A DNA stretch of 5,930 bases. Source: Anaerolineales bacterium. GTDB taxonomy: Bacteria; Chloroflexota; Anaerolineae; Anaerolineales; VGOW01. The DNA lies in NCBI GenBank assembly GCA_919901875.1, contig CAKKQG010000333.1:6329-12258 (forward strand), in the 5' to 3' direction. This document shows positions 5,792 through 5,930 of this stretch, piece after piece (within the stretch, counting starts at the first letter, position 1; each line of letters opens with the position of its first letter). The position numbers and the translations under genes are program-made. The notes below the pieces were generated by a model, which did no database searches, had not been told where the DNA came from, and saw only the letters and a list, made by a program, of their open reading frames with translations.

Positions 5792-5840
5792 AAATCCCAA
5801 ATCCCAAACTTCAAATCTCAAACTCCAAACCTCAAACTTT
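5792..5840 (+). repeat. Heptamer tandem array upstream of dgkA
   Basis: Seven contiguous units with a period of seven: AAATCCC twice, then AAACTTC, AAATCTC, AAACTCC, AAACCTC and AAACTTT. Every unit keeps AAA then four pyrimidines. In the phase AAYYYCA it matches the family of the other two arrays. It begins four bases before the dgkA start, so on the minus strand it would be the dgkA leader. Confidence 0.85.
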
Positions 5841-5859
5841 GGACTTGGCGATTGTTTTT

Positions 5860-5922
5860 GAAGTTTGTTCTTTTTTGGAGTTTGGAGTTACTTCAAGTTT
5901 ACTCTTTTGGAGTTTGAAGTTC
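5860..5922 (-). repeat. Inverted copies of the same heptamer
   Basis: Units GAAGTTT (5860), GGAGTTT (5877), GGAGTTA (5884), GGAGTTT (5909) and GAAGTTC (5916) are reverse complements of the units at 5792-5840. AACTCCAAA (5821-5829) pairs exactly with TTTGGAGTT (5881-5889), and CAAACTT (5833-5839) with AAGTTTG (5861-5867). The dgkA leader could therefore fold into a long, imperfect hairpin. I see no gene between 5789 and the window end. Confidence 0.7.
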
Positions 5923-5930
5923 CATTGAGT

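Noticed and set aside
5789..5821. N-terminal extension of the lipid kinase from ATG 5821
   Set aside because: The added residues are the translation of heptamer repeats and are absent from the family pattern; ATG 5788 gives the usual length.
5792..5922. Repeat arrays as a CRISPR array
   Set aside because: The units are seven bases long, contiguous and without unique spacers, and no cas gene is present.

Overview
The window reads as a chromosomal segment of a free-living bacterium, most likely Chloroflexota (Anaerolineae-like). The grounds are inferential: an IF-1 with a Gly/Pro-rich C-terminal tail, a lipoprotein with a long Thr/Pro-rich linker, a PepSY-like plus C39-like gene pair of a type I associate with Chloroflexota and cyanobacteria, and short heptamer repeats in the gaps. 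No marker here settles the phylum. There is no phage gene, insertion sequence, tRNA, rRNA or CRISPR array.

Layout, left to right. (1) infA (60-317, +) is a self-contained unit with a near-consensus promoter, a Shine-Dalgarno site, a GTG start and an intrinsic terminator. (2) A lipoprotein with an NHL/SMP-30-like beta-propeller (363-1349, +) starts at the end of that terminator. (3) A DinB-superfamily protein of the ClbS/DfsB (DUF1706) type (1361-1846, -) converges on it. (4) A 38-base divergent gap holds back-to-back promoters, with a probable leaderless start for the DinB-like gene. (5) On its other side lies a two-gene operon (1885-2801, +): a PepSY-like protein and a stand-alone C39-like cysteine peptidase, overlapping as GTGA. 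(6) A convergent 826-residue protein (2836-5316, -) fuses an alpha/beta-hydrolase to an AMP-forming acyl-CoA-synthetase-like ligase. (7) A small membrane lipid kinase of the DgkA/undecaprenol kinase family (5402-5788, -) lies upstream of it on the same strand. (8) The right end (5789-5930) is an inverted array of heptamer repeats with no gene that I can support.

The genes do not form one pathway. The two left-pointing genes both concern lipids: the fusion could release and then activate an acyl group, and the kinase phosphorylates a lipid alcohol. The PepSY/C39 pair is the best candidate for an undescribed system, possibly a cytoplasmic protease with its own inhibitor or chaperone. The second notable theme is the repeats. 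A heptamer family, AAYYYCN, occurs in three gaps, and a separate short palindrome lies between genes 2 and 3. Three of the seven genes end inside such repeats, which supply their stop codons.
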